Of a DNA stretch of 64,000 bases, positions 9,757 through 19,900 are shown one piece after another (positions within the stretch are counted from its first letter, which is position 1; each line of letters opens with the position of its first letter). The DNA comes from Verminephrobacter eiseniae EF01-2. Lineage in GTDB: Bacteria > Pseudomonadota > Gammaproteobacteria > Burkholderiales > Burkholderiaceae_C. Both the position numbers and the translations under genes were made by a program. The notes under the pieces are model-generated. The model made no database searches, was not told where the DNA came from, and saw nothing but the letters and a program-made list of their open reading frames with translations. Location of the stretch: NCBI RefSeq assembly GCF_000015565.1, contig NC_008786.1:3584501-3648500 (forward strand), in the 5' to 3' direction.

Positions 9757-9849
9757 CGCCGGCGGCACCGGACCGCATCCCGGCGCAAGTGTCGTATCAG
9801 TTCTGTTACACTGCCGGCGCGCAGTCCGGCACAGAACACCCGTGGCAGA

Positions 9850-10155
9850 TCACTTTTGCATCAAAACCCAGGCGGCCAGTTTTTTGGCTTCGGCCTCGCT
9901 GACCTTTGCGTTGGCCGGCATCGGAACCGGCCCCCAGACGCCGGAACTGCCCTGGGTGATCTTGATGGCCAGTTTGTCCACGGCATCTTTTTGGCCGGCA
10001 TATTTGGCGGCGACATCCTTGTATGCCGGGCCGACCAGTTTCTTGTCCACGGTGTGGCAGGCCACGCATTGCTTGGCGGTCGCCAGGGCCAGGTCAGCCA
10101 TTGCGGCGGGCGCGACCGACAGCGCCATGGCAAAAGTGATCAGGATGCGCTTCAT
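9850..10155 (-). CDS. Small class I cytochrome c (c551/c552-like)
   Basis: Periplasmic electron carrier. 101 aa precursor: signal peptide MKRILITFAMALSVAPAAMA, then one haem-binding motif CVACH near residue 31 and a distal axial methionine candidate in VPMPANAKVSEAEAK. Mature size (~80 aa) and the sequence KLVGPAYKDVAAKY match the c551/c5 group. It is monocistronic and lies in opposite orientation to its neighbours. The partner oxidase or reductase cannot be told from context. Confidence 0.92.
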   Translation of the reverse strand: MKRILITFAMALSVAPAAMADLALATAKQCVACHTVDKKLVGPAYKDVAAKYAGQKDAVDKLAIKITQGSSGVWGPVPMPANAKVSEAEAKKLAAWVLMQK

Positions 10156-10304
10156 CGGTAATTCCTCTGCTTGGTTTGACGGTAGTTACAACTTGCGAAA
10201 TACACGCCGGCATTGTAGTGACCCGGGCTGACATGCAAGCTTGTCCCAAGTCAATCGATCCAAGCAATCCAATCAATCGTTCATAGCGCTTCCTGGAGAT
10301 GATG

Positions 10305-10547
10305 ATGTATCTGCTGGCTGTTTCCCTGGTTTTACTGGCACTGAAGTATTTCGAGGTCGCTCCGTTCGCTGCAATGTCCTGGTGGTGGATGCTGGTGCCG
10401 TTTGCGCTCACCGCATCGTGGTGGTTCTGGTCTGATTCCTCCGGCTACACGAAACGCAAGGCCCAAGAGAAGATGGACCAGCGCAGGCAGGAGCGCCTCG
10501 ACAAGCACAAGCGGGCCCTGGGCACCGAGCGCCGCAAGCCGCGCTGA
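10305..10547 (+). CDS. TIGR04438-type small Trp-rich membrane protein
   Basis: About 80 aa. One or two hydrophobic segments rich in tryptophan (YLLAVSLVLLALKYFEVAP; MSWWWMLVPFALTASWWFWSD), then a very basic C-terminal half (KRKAQEKMDQRRQERLDKHKR). This is the layout of the Burkholderiales 'small Trp-rich protein' family, of unknown function. Three ATG codons in a row occur at 10299, 10302 and 10305; the GGAG at 10295-10298 is best spaced (6 nt) from 10305. Confidence 0.8.
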   Translation: MYLLAVSLVLLALKYFEVAPFAAMSWWWMLVPFALTASWWFWSDSSGYTKRKAQEKMDQRRQERLDKHKRALGTERRKPR

Positions 10548-10612
10548 GGCGCCGCCGGTGGCCGCTGCCGGGGGTTGGCGTAGCCGGCTTGCGTGCCGTC
10601 TTTGCGCAATGA

Positions 10613-10649
10613 AAAACGCCCGCAGCGACGAAGTGGCTGCGGGCGTTTT
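10613..10649. terminator. Bidirectional intrinsic terminator
   Basis: AAAACGCCCGCAGC (10613-10626) and GCTGCGGGCGTTTT (10636-10649) form a perfect 14-bp inverted repeat with a 9-nt loop, with A/T runs at both outer ends. It sits between the convergent Trp-rich gene and ilvD and should stop transcription from both sides. Confidence 0.93.
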
Positions 10650-10671
10650 CGCCATGACCGTGAGCGCCTGA

Positions 10672-12378
10672 TCAGTATGCGTCGAGCACCGCGCCTTGGC
10701 TGGCGCTCGATGCGTTGAAGGCGAACTTGGCCTGCACGCCGCGTGTGTAGCGCGCAGCGGGGGCCGTCCACCGGGCACGGCGCCGGGCGATTTCTGCCTC
10801 AGCCACATTCAATTGCAGCAGCAGTTGGCGGGCGTCGATGGTGATGCTGTCGCCTTCATGCACGAAAGCGATGGTGCCGCCTGCGGCGGCCTCGGGCGCC
10901 ACATGGCCGACGACCATGCCCCAGGTGCCGCCGGAAAAGCGCCCGTCGGTGATCAGGCCCACGCTTTCTCCCAGGCCGGCGCCGATCAGCGCGCCGGTGG
11001 GGGCCAGCATTTCAGGCATGCCGGGGCCGCCCTTGGGCCCCAGGTAGCGCAGCACCATCACGTCGCCGGCCTGGATCTTGCCGTCCAGTATCGCCTGCAG
11101 CGCAGATTGCTCGTCGTCGAACACGCGCGCCGGGCCGGTGATGACCGGGTTCTTCAGGCCGGTGATCTTGGCCACGGCCCCTTCGGGGCTGAGGTTGCCC
11201 TTGAGGATGGCCAGGTGGCCCTGCGCGTACAGGGGCTGGTCGATGGGGCGGATCACGTTCTGGTCTGCGCGCGGCCGATCGGGCACATCCTTGAGCACTT
11301 GGGCCATCGTCTTGCCCTCGATGGTGATGCAGTCGCCATGCAGCAGGCCGGCGTTGAGCAGCAGCTTCATCACCTGCGGGATGCCGCCCGCGCGGTGCAG
11401 GTCCACGGCCAGGTATTTGCCGCTGGGCTTGAGGTCGCACAGCACGGGGGTCTTCTGGCGCACGCGCTCGAAGTCGTCGATGCTCCACGGCACGCCTGCC
11501 GCATGGGCGATCGCCAGGAAATGCAGCACGGCGTTGGTCGAGCCGCCGGTGGCCATGATCACGGCCACTGCATTCTCGATGGCCTTCCTGGTCACGATGT
11601 CGCGCGGCTTGAGGTCGTTGCGGATGGCCTCGATCAGCACCTTGGCCGATGCCTTGGCCGAGTTCGTCTTCTCGTCATGCGGGTTGGCCATGGTCGACGA
11701 GTAGGGCAGGCTGATGCCCAGGGCCTCGAACGCGCTGGACATGGTGTTGGCGGTATACATGCCGCCGCAGGAGCCGGTGCCGGGGATGGCGCGCTTTTCG
11801 ATCTCCCTGAGGTCGTGGTCGCTCAGCTTGCCGGCGGCGTTTTCGCCCACCGCCTCGAACACGCTGACGATATTCAGTTCCCGCCCCTGGTAGTGGCCGG
11901 GCAGGATGGTGCCGCCGTACACATAGATTGCGGGCACGTTGGCGCGCAACATGCCCATCAGGCCGCCGGGCATGTTTTTGTCGCAGCCGCCGACCACCAG
12001 CACGCCGTCCAGCCACTGGCCGCTGACGCAGGTTTCTATGCAGTCGCTGATGACTTCACGGCTGACCAGGCTGTACTTCATGCCTTCGGTGCCCATGGCC
12101 ATGCCGTCCGAGATGGTCGGCGTGCCGAACACCTGGGCATTGCCGCCGGCCTCCTCGATGCCCTCGATGGCGGCATCGGTCAGTTTTTGCAGCCCGCTGT
12201 TGCAAGGCGTGATGGTGCTGTGGCCATTGGCCACGCCGACCATCGGCTTGACGAAGTCGCCCTCCACGTAGCCCATGGCGTAGTACATGGAGCGGTTGGG
12301 TGCGCGCGACTTGCCCTGTGTGATGTTCGCGCTGCGGCGGTTGATAGGCTCGATCGTGGTCGTCTTGTTGTCTGCCAT
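10672..12378 (-). CDS. ilvD: Dihydroxy-acid dehydratase
   Basis: Dehydrates 2,3-dihydroxy-isovalerate and -methylvalerate in valine/isoleucine synthesis; an Fe-S enzyme. 568 aa from the ATG at 12378 ([16 protein letters not shown]). Cysteine motifs [17 protein letters not shown] and [14 protein letters not shown] are present, as are [18 protein letters not shown] and [12 protein letters not shown]. The open frame runs to 12465 but the extra residues are not family-like. It converges with the Trp-rich gene on a strong terminator. The 227 bp upstream (12379-12605) show no recognisable leader peptide. Confidence 0.96.
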   Translation of the reverse strand: MADNKTTTIEPINRRSANITQGKSRAPNRSMYYAMGYVEGDFVKPMVGVANGHSTITPCNSGLQKLTDAAIEGIEEAGGNAQVFGTPTISDGMAMGTEGMKYSLVSREVISDCIETCVSGQWLDGVLVVGGCDKNMPGGLMGMLRANVPAIYVYGGTILPGHYQGRELNIVSVFEAVGENAAGKLSDHDLREIEKRAIPGTGSCGGMYTANTMSSAFEALGISLPYSSTMANPHDEKTNSAKASAKVLIEAIRNDLKPRDIVTRKAIENAVAVIMATGGSTNAVLHFLAIAHAAGVPWSIDDFERVRQKTPVLCDLKPSGKYLAVDLHRAGGIPQVMKLLLNAGLLHGDCITIEGKTMAQVLKDVPDRPRADQNVIRPIDQPLYAQGHLAILKGNLSPEGAVAKITGLKNPVITGPARVFDDEQSALQAILDGKIQAGDVMVLRYLGPKGGPGMPEMLAPTGALIGAGLGESVGLITDGRFSGGTWGMVVGHVAPEAAAGGTIAFVHEGDSITIDARQLLLQLNVAEAEIARRRARWTAPAARYTRGVQAKFAFNASSASQGAVLDAY

Positions 12379-12605
12379 GGTGGTTGCTGGGCGCCTTGCG
12401 TTTGCCGGAGTCGATCGGCAATGTGCCGACGAACAGGGCCTGGGCGGCGCCTGTCGTGCCAGCACACTTTCGATGAAAGCTGCGCATGCGGTGGGCGTTC
12501 CAATCCTTTCTGTGCGTTGAAAACGTTGAAGTGCCCCCGATTTTCGTGGCGGCTGTTGGTTGGTTGGGGTCAGGCCGGGATGGGCCTGGTTGGCGCGTTG
12601 CCTGG

Positions 12606-12687
12606 TGTCGCGTCATCGGTCATCTGTCGGTCTGCGCTGCGCTGCGATGGCCAGCGCAGCCTACGATATTTGACCGATGACGCGACA
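12606..12687. mobile_element. MITE-like element, copy 3, short form (82 bp)
   Basis: Perfect 17-bp ends: TGTCGCGTCATCGGTCA and its exact reverse complement TGACCGATGACGCGACA. The flanks are direct CTGG repeats at 12602-12605 and 12688-12691. The middle is much shorter than in the other copies; it keeps TCTGTCGGTCTGCGCT and GCGCAGCCTACGA near the ends, as expected of an internal deletion derivative. Confidence 0.85.
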
Positions 12688-12808
12688 CTGGCGTAGTTTG
12701 CCTGAACCGGCGCCATGCCACGCCTACCATGTCGCTCGCTGGCGCCGCCATTGCGTTCGGAGACATCCGCACTGAAATGCAGGCCCGGGTCATCCGAGCG
12801 CCGTTGTC

Positions 12809-12990
12809 ATGATGGGCGCCCCACTTCAAGCCGTGCAGTATGTCGAGCCGTATGAGCGGATACCTGCGCTCTTTTCCGTCACTGTCCTGGGCGAGCGGCC
12901 GCACGGCAAGCGCATCGCGAGCGTGCTGCTGGCCACTGTCGGCGTGGTGGCCGTTGCCTGGACCGGCGCCGGCCCGGCGGCCCGTCGAAC
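12809..12990 (+). pseudogene. Remnant of an EamA/DMT-family permease C-terminus
   Basis: The frame starting at 12809 reads [20 protein letters not shown] followed by a hydrophobic helix ([19 protein letters not shown]). 'LGE-R-x(6)-hydrophobic helix-GV' is typical of the last two helices of drug/metabolite transporters. Nothing upstream codes for the other eight helices, and the frame runs on into the lgt start region. I therefore call it a decayed fragment between ilvD and lgt. Short and judged by eye only. The DNA between 12692 and 12808 appears empty. Confidence 0.4.
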
Positions 12991-13023
12991 CCCCGGGGCT
13001 TGCCGGGCACAATACCGGCCACC

Positions 13024-13857
13024 ATGCTGATTTACCCCCCCATCGATCCCGTCGCGCTGCAGATCGGCCCGTTGGCCATTCACTGGTATGGCCTGAGCTA
13101 TCTCGCGGCCTTTGGCCTGTTCATGCTGCTGGGCTGCCGGCGTTTGCGGCACCCGCCTTTTGCCGGCCGCACTGGCCCGGGCGCGTGGTCGCGCAAGGAT
13201 GTGGAAGACATCCTGTTCCTCGGGGTGGCAGGCGTCGTGCTGGGCGGGCGCCTGGGGTACTGCCTGTTCTACAAGCCGGACTACTACCTCGGTCACCCGC
13301 TGGAGGTCTTTGCGCTATGGCAGGGCGGCATGGCCTTTCATGGTGGCCTGCTGGGCGTGATCGTGGCCATGCTGTGGTTTGCCCATTCGCGCCAGCGGCC
13401 CTTGCTGCAGGTGGCCGATTTCGTCGCGCCTTGCGTTCCCACCGGGCTGGCAGCCGGGCGCGTGGGCAACTTCATCAACGGCGAGCTCTGGGGACGTTTT
13501 GCCAGCCCTGACCTGCCCTGGGGCATGGTGTTTGCGCACAGTGGTTCGATGCAGCCGCGCCATCCGTCACAGGTGTACCAGTTTCTGCTCGAAGGGCTGC
13601 TGCTGTTCGTGCTGCTGTGGCTGTATGCGCGCCGTGAGCGCCGCCAGGGCCAGGTGGCGGCGGCCTTTCTGGTCGGCTATGGCGTCTTGCGTTTCATTGC
13701 CGAGCAGTTCCGCGAGCCTGATGCGTTCCTGGGCATTTTGGCGCTGGGCATGAGCATGGGCCAGTGGCTGTGCCTGCCGATGATCGCCGGCGGTGTGCTG
13801 CTGTGGTGCCGGGCCGCCCGGCGCCGGCCGGCAGTGGCGCGGGGTTCCCGCGCTTGA
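13024..13857 (+). CDS. lgt: Prolipoprotein diacylglyceryl transferase
   Basis: Transfers diacylglycerol from phosphatidylglycerol to the lipobox cysteine of prelipoproteins; inner membrane. 277 aa from the ATG at 13024 ([30 protein letters not shown]). Family motifs: [19 protein letters not shown], and the signature [14 protein letters not shown] near residue 150. Several membrane helices are visible. The frame is open from 13000. It would serve the lipoproteins at 44860 and 47857, among others. Confidence 0.95.
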   Translation: MLIYPPIDPVALQIGPLAIHWYGLSYLAAFGLFMLLGCRRLRHPPFAGRTGPGAWSRKDVEDILFLGVAGVVLGGRLGYCLFYKPDYYLGHPLEVFALWQGGMAFHGGLLGVIVAMLWFAHSRQRPLLQVADFVAPCVPTGLAAGRVGNFINGELWGRFASPDLPWGMVFAHSGSMQPRHPSQVYQFLLEGLLLFVLLWLYARRERRQGQVAAAFLVGYGVLRFIAEQFREPDAFLGILALGMSMGQWLCLPMIAGGVLLWCRAARRRPAVARGSRA

Positions 13858-14005
13858 TCAGGCCGGCCAGTGCCAGGCCCGGGCTGATCGCCGCGTGCCC
13901 GTCGAGCATGCGCCTGGGCGCCAGGGTGCGAGGTCGCGGCACCTCCAGGCGTTCGGCAACCTGCTTTACCGACAAGCCCGGCGGGGCCGGCACATCCTTG
14001 CAGAG
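13858..14005 (-). pseudogene. Possible HigA-like antitoxin (XRE HTH) remnant
   Basis: On the minus strand the frame open from 14074 reads GLSVKQVAERLEVPRPRTLA and then RMLDGHAAISPGLALAGL. This resembles the HTH of HigA antitoxins (GLS-x-x-x-A-x-x-L-x-V-x-R...NG-x-x-x-I-S-x-x-x-A-L-x-L). The helix spacing is disturbed and the flanking sequence is not HigA-like; no HigB toxin is adjacent. It reads past its 3' end into the lgt complement. Likely a decayed fragment; low certainty. Confidence 0.3.
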
Positions 14006-14080
14006 CCGCTCTCCGCTCTCCGGGGTGCGGCGGGCCGGGCGCGCTGGTGCGGTGCCGCTGGGAACGCGCAGCACAGGCGC

Positions 14081-15508
<1,428 letters not shown>

Positions 15509-15526
15509 GGGCTATGGGTGCCGGAT

Positions 15527-17197
15527 TCAGCGCTGCACGCTCTTGTATTGGGGATGCACGAAGTAGGGCATGTCGGAGCGGGGCAGGGGCGTTTTGCCGC
15601 AGATGGTGTCGGCCAGTTTTTCGGCCAGCATGATGGTCGGCGCGTTCAGGTTGCCGCTGACCACATCGGGCATGATCGATGCGTCGACCACGCGCAGTCC
15701 GGCCACGCCGTGCACGCGCGCGCTGCCATCGGTGACGGCCCACTCGTCGCTGCCCATGCGGCAGCTGCATGAAGGGTGCAGGGCGCTTTCGCCATGGGCG
15801 CGGATATGGGCGTCGATCTCGGCGTCGGTTTGCACGGCGTCGGTCGGGCAGACTGCCCGGCCCCGGAACCGGTCAAAGGCCGGCTGCGCAAAAATCTCGC
15901 GCGTCAGGCGGATGCCGGCGCGCATTTCCTTGCGGTCCTGCTCGGTCGCCATGTAGTTGAACAGGATCTGCGGCGGCTCTTTGGGGTCGGCGCTGCGCAG
16001 CCGGACATGGCCCCGGCTGGTCGGCCGCATCGGCCCCACATGGGCCTGGAAACCGTGGAAGCTGGCCGGCGCGCTGCCGTCGTAGCTGATCGCCATCGGC
16101 AGGAAGTGGTATTGCAAGTCGGGGTGCCGAACCCCGGCTGCGCTACGGATGAAGCCGCCCGATTCGAAGTGGTTCGTCGCCCCCAGCCCGGTGCCCTGGA
16201 GCAGCCACTGTGCGCCGATCCTGAGCTTGGCGCGCCAATTCATGGCGCCGTACAGCGTAATCGGTTCCTTGCAGGCGTACTGCACATAGGTTTCCAGGTG
16301 ATCTTGCAGGTTGGCCCCGACGCCGCGCAGCGGTGCCAGCACTGCAATGCCCAGGTGGCGCAGCGCATCGGGGTCGCCGATGCCCGACAGTTGCAGCAGT
16401 TGTGGCGAGTTGATCGCGCCGCCGCACAGTATCACTTCGCGGCTGGCGCGCAGCAGGTCGATGCGCTGGCCGTTGACGACTTGCACACCGATGGCGCGCG
16501 GCGGGCTGCTGCCAGGCTCGAACGCCACGCGGGCCACCAGCGCGCGGGTGCGCACCTGCAGATTGGGGCGCTTCATCGCCGGTCGCAGGTAGGCCACGGC
16601 AGCGCTGCAGCGCCGGCCCTTGTGGACCGTCATGTCCATCGGCCCCAGGCCCTCCTGGCGATAGCCGTTCATGTCGTCGGTGTAGGCGTAGCCGGCCTGT
16701 TGCCCGGCTTCGATGAAGGCGCTGTACAGCGGGTTGCGGCAGGCGCCGGTGGACACCTTCAGCGGGCCGCTGTCGCCCCGGTAAGCATCGCCACCCCGGG
16801 CCCGGTGTTCGGCCTTGCGAAAGTATGGCAGGCAATCGGCATAGGACCAGTTGGCCAGCCCCGGGCGACTGGCCCAGCCCTCGTAGTCCAGCGCGTGGCC
16901 ACGGATGTAGACCATGCCGTTGATCGACGAGGAGCCGCCCAGCACCCGCCCCCTTGGGCAATACATGGAGCGCTGGTCCATGAAAGGCTCGGGATCGGTG
17001 TGGTAGTACCAGTTGTACCGGTCATTGGCCAGCGGGTAGGCGAATGCCGAAGGCATATGGATGAACAGGCTGTGGTCGGCAGGGCCGGCTTCCAGCACCA
17101 AGACCCGCAACTGCGGGTCTTCGGTCAGGCGGTTGGCCAGCACGCACCCTGCGGAGCCGGCACCTACGATGATGTAGTCGAAAAAATCGGTGGTCAT
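15527..17197 (-). CDS. GMC-family FAD dehydrogenase, probable choline dehydrogenase
   Basis: Oxidises an alcohol with FAD; in this context choline to betaine aldehyde. 556 aa. N-terminal dinucleotide fold DYIIVGAGSAGCVLANRL, then GGSSSINGMVYIRGHALDY (GMC signature 1), ILCGGAINSPQLLQLSGIG (signature 2). The C-terminal active-site His is in LHPSCSCRMG and the Asn in GNLNAPTIMLAEKLAD. BetA-type enzymes share these features, but other GMC alcohols cannot be excluded. It lies between fdhA (117 bp upstream) and sdaA (18 bp downstream), in the same orientation. Confidence 0.85.
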   Translation of the reverse strand: MTTDFFDYIIVGAGSAGCVLANRLTEDPQLRVLVLEAGPADHSLFIHMPSAFAYPLANDRYNWYYHTDPEPFMDQRSMYCPRGRVLGGSSSINGMVYIRGHALDYEGWASRPGLANWSYADCLPYFRKAEHRARGGDAYRGDSGPLKVSTGACRNPLYSAFIEAGQQAGYAYTDDMNGYRQEGLGPMDMTVHKGRRCSAAVAYLRPAMKRPNLQVRTRALVARVAFEPGSSPPRAIGVQVVNGQRIDLLRASREVILCGGAINSPQLLQLSGIGDPDALRHLGIAVLAPLRGVGANLQDHLETYVQYACKEPITLYGAMNWRAKLRIGAQWLLQGTGLGATNHFESGGFIRSAAGVRHPDLQYHFLPMAISYDGSAPASFHGFQAHVGPMRPTSRGHVRLRSADPKEPPQILFNYMATEQDRKEMRAGIRLTREIFAQPAFDRFRGRAVCPTDAVQTDAEIDAHIRAHGESALHPSCSCRMGSDEWAVTDGSARVHGVAGLRVVDASIMPDVVSGNLNAPTIMLAEKLADTICGKTPLPRSDMPYFVHPQYKSVQR

Positions 17198-17313
17198 GGC
17201 CTTGCATCGGTCGCCGCAAGGCCGACCTGGCCTCTTGGGTCATTGCCGTCTGGCTGTCTGGCTGATGGGGGTCGGGTGCTGCGCCGAGGGCCGGCGCAGC
17301 ACGCTGGCGCGGT

Positions 17314-18513
17314 TCAATGCTTGATCAGCACGCCATGCGGGTCGATGACGAATTTCTTCGGCGCTCCCGCGTCGAACTCGGCGTAGCCCATCGGCGCCTG
17401 ATCCAGCGTGATCACTTGCACGCCCACCACATCGGCGATCTGTATGCGATCCCAGAGGATGGCCTGCATCAGCGCGCGGTTGTATTTCATCACCGGTGTC
17501 TGGCCGGTAAAAAAGCTGTGCGACTTGGCCCAACCCAGCCCCAGGCGGATGCTGAGCGCGCCATGCTGCGCGGCCTTGTCGACAGCGCCCGGGTCTTCGG
17601 TGACGTACAGGCCGGGGATGCCGATCTTGCCGGCCGCGCGCGTGACTTCCATCAATGAATTGAGGACCGTGGCCGGGGCCTCGGCTTGCGAGCCCGCGTG
17701 GCCATGGCCGCGCGCCTCGAAACCCACCGCGTCGACGGCGCAGTCGACTTCCGGTGTGCCCAGGATCTGCGCGATTTGTTCGGCCAGCGTGGCGTCCCTG
17801 GACAGGTCGACGGTCTGAAAGCCCACTTTGCGCGCATGTTCCAGGCGTGCCGGATTGACATCGCCGACGATGACCACCGCCGCACCCAGCAGCCGGGCCG
17901 ATGCGGCGGCGGCCAGGCCGACAGGCCCGGCCCCGGCCACGTACACCGTGCTGCCCGGGCCTACCCCGGCCGTCACCACGCCGTGGTAGCCGGTGGGCAG
18001 AATGTCGGACAGGCAGGTCAGGTCGCGGATTTTCTCGATCGCCTGTGCGCGGTCGGGGAACTTGAGCAAGTTGAAGTCGGCGTAAGGCACCATCACATAT
18101 TCGGCCTGCCCGCCGATCCAGCCGCCCATGTCGACATAGCCATAGGCGCCGCCGGCCCGCGACGGGTTGACGCTCAGGCACACGCCGGTGTGTTGCTCCT
18201 TGCAACTGCGGCAGCGCCCGCAGGCGACGTTGAACGGCACCGACACGATGTCGCCCGGCGTCAGCATCTGCACATCGCGGCCCACTTCGAGCACCTCGCC
18301 GGTGATCTCATGGCCCAGCACCAGCCCGGCCGGCGCGGTGGTGCGCCCGCGCACCATATGCTGGTCCGATCCGCAAATGTTGGTGCTCAGCACCTTCAGG
18401 ATCACGCCATGCTCGGCGCGGCGACCCGCAGGGTCGATCAGTTCGGGAAAGGCGATCGACTGCACCTCGACCTGGCCCTGGCGCAAATAAACGACACCGC
18501 GATTCGTTGGCAT
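17314..18513 (-). CDS. fdhA: Glutathione-independent formaldehyde dehydrogenase (zinc ADH family)
   Basis: Oxidises formaldehyde to formate with tightly held NAD. 399 aa. Catalytic zinc ligand in STNICGSDQHM, GHEITGEVLEVG, structural zinc cysteines in CGRCRSCKEQHTGVC, and Rossmann motif VYVAGAGPVGLAAA. The long insert (GFEARGHGHAGSQAEAPATVLN) and SVNPSRAGGAYGYVDMGGW are particular to the Pseudomonas putida FDH type. In the choline module it would detoxify formaldehyde released by demethylation of dimethylglycine and sarcosine. 40 bp separates it from choX upstream. Confidence 0.92.
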   Translation of the reverse strand: MPTNRGVVYLRQGQVEVQSIAFPELIDPAGRRAEHGVILKVLSTNICGSDQHMVRGRTTAPAGLVLGHEITGEVLEVGRDVQMLTPGDIVSVPFNVACGRCRSCKEQHTGVCLSVNPSRAGGAYGYVDMGGWIGGQAEYVMVPYADFNLLKFPDRAQAIEKIRDLTCLSDILPTGYHGVVTAGVGPGSTVYVAGAGPVGLAAAASARLLGAAVVIVGDVNPARLEHARKVGFQTVDLSRDATLAEQIAQILGTPEVDCAVDAVGFEARGHGHAGSQAEAPATVLNSLMEVTRAAGKIGIPGLYVTEDPGAVDKAAQHGALSIRLGLGWAKSHSFFTGQTPVMKYNRALMQAILWDRIQIADVVGVQVITLDQAPMGYAEFDAGAPKKFVIDPHGVLIKH

Positions 18514-18553
18514 TTCATGTCCCCTTTTGGTTGGTTGGTTGGTGTGAAAAGAA

Positions 18554-19504
18554 TCAGTTTTTCAGCGCCGCCGTGACGGCGGGCAGACCTTCCTGGCCGG
18601 AGAAGGTCTTGACGCCATCGAGCCATTCGCCCAGCGGGGCGGGGTTTTTCTTCAGATAGGCCCGGGCGGCATCACTGGGCTTGACCTTTTCGAGGATGTC
18701 CAGCATCACCGCATTTTCGATGTCGGTGGTAAAGCGCAGATTCTTCAGCAAGCGCGCGACATTCGGGCAGCGTGCCTCGTAGTCGGGCGGCAGCGCCGTG
18801 AAGACCTTGGCCTCGCCCAGGTTGGGGCCAAACACGGCATCGCCGCCTTGCAGGTATTTCATCTTCATCTGCACATTCATCGGATGCGGCTCCCAGCCCA
18901 GAAAGACGATGGCCTTGCCGCTGCGCGCTGCGCGCTGGACTTCGGCCAGCATGCCGGCTTCGCTGGACTCCACCAGTTTGAAGCCCTTCAGGCCATATTC
19001 GTTTTTGTCGATCATGCCCTGCATCAGCGCGTTGCCGTCGTTGCCAGGCTCGATGCCGTAGAGCTTGCCGTCCAACTCTTTGTGGAACTTGGCGATGTCG
19101 GTGAAGGTCTTGAGCCCCTTGTCGTACAGATAGGCCGGAACCGCCAGTGTGTACTTGGCGCCGACCAGGTTGGGCCGGTCGAGCACCTTGATCTGCCCGG
19201 CCTTGACGAAAGGCTCGATGATGGGCGTCATGCTGGGAAACCAGTAGCCCAGGAAGGCGTCGATCTGCTTGGACTTGATGCCGGTGAACGCGATCGGCAA
19301 CGAGGCGATCGTCACGCTCGGCTGGTAGCCCAGCCCTTCGAGCACCACCGAGGCCAGCCCGGTCGTGGCCGCGATATCGCTCCAGCCCACATCGGCAAAA
19401 CGCACGGTCTTGCAACTGGCGGGCTCCGCTGCAGCCGCTTGCGCCAGCGGCGCGCACAGCATGACCAAGCCGAGGAAACCGGAAAGGGCAAAGCGCTTTG
19501 TCAT
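18554..19504 (-). CDS. choX: Choline / betaine ABC transporter substrate-binding protein
   Basis: Periplasmic receptor, OpuAC/ProX superfamily. 316 aa with signal peptide MTKRFALSGFLGLVMLCAPLAQAAAA. The mature part KTVRFADVGWSDIAATTGLA carries the DVGW aromatic-box sequence of ChoX, and DAFLGYWFPSMTPIIEPF and FLGWEPHPMN add further Trp residues expected around a quaternary ammonium group. The permease and ATPase genes (choWV) are not adjacent in this window. First gene of the leftward choline module. Confidence 0.9.
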   Translation of the reverse strand: MTKRFALSGFLGLVMLCAPLAQAAAAEPASCKTVRFADVGWSDIAATTGLASVVLEGLGYQPSVTIASLPIAFTGIKSKQIDAFLGYWFPSMTPIIEPFVKAGQIKVLDRPNLVGAKYTLAVPAYLYDKGLKTFTDIAKFHKELDGKLYGIEPGNDGNALMQGMIDKNEYGLKGFKLVESSEAGMLAEVQRAARSGKAIVFLGWEPHPMNVQMKMKYLQGGDAVFGPNLGEAKVFTALPPDYEARCPNVARLLKNLRFTTDIENAVMLDILEKVKPSDAARAYLKKNPAPLGEWLDGVKTFSGQEGLPAVTAALKN

Positions 19505-19900
19505 GGGGCGGTCTTCGTAAAAGTCAGTGCTCGCAGGCGACGGCAGGTGCGCTCCGCACTGTCACAGGTTGGCGCGACAAAGATTGACCGGAGGCGACAT
19601 GAATTTGTCCGTGGCCGGCAATGTCGACGCTATCGGTTGCCAGCGGGCCATCAGCGCCATCCTCGACCACGACGCCAGCGCGGCGAACACCCCGGGCGCG
19701 CTGATTCTTGCGCCCGCCACCGGCCGGTGAACGACGGCGAACCGGCCCCTGGAATCGGCGCTGCGATTTCTCTGCGCTGCCTGTGATTACTGTGGGGATT
19801 TGTTTCCCGGCGATGTTTTGACAATTCTTGGTTGTATGCTGGCAGTCCGGCCTGGACCACCGGCCTGCCCCGTCCGAATCAGAGGTTTCAGAGCGCTGCG
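19505..19900. other. Divergent intergenic region choX / GGDEF-EAL gene
   Basis: 396 bp. It must contain the promoter of the choline module (leftward) and of the GGDEF-EAL gene (rightward). Short frames of up to 67 codons on the plus strand (19527-19730) have no recognisable family. A BetI-like operator was not evident by eye. I see no repeat or RNA gene. Confidence 0.4.

Noticed and set aside
10696..12696. 666-codon open frame on the plus strand
   Set aside because: It is the antisense shadow of ilvD; His/Gly/Ala-rich with no family motifs.
15776..17386. 536-codon plus-strand frame
   Set aside because: Shadow of the GMC dehydrogenase gene.
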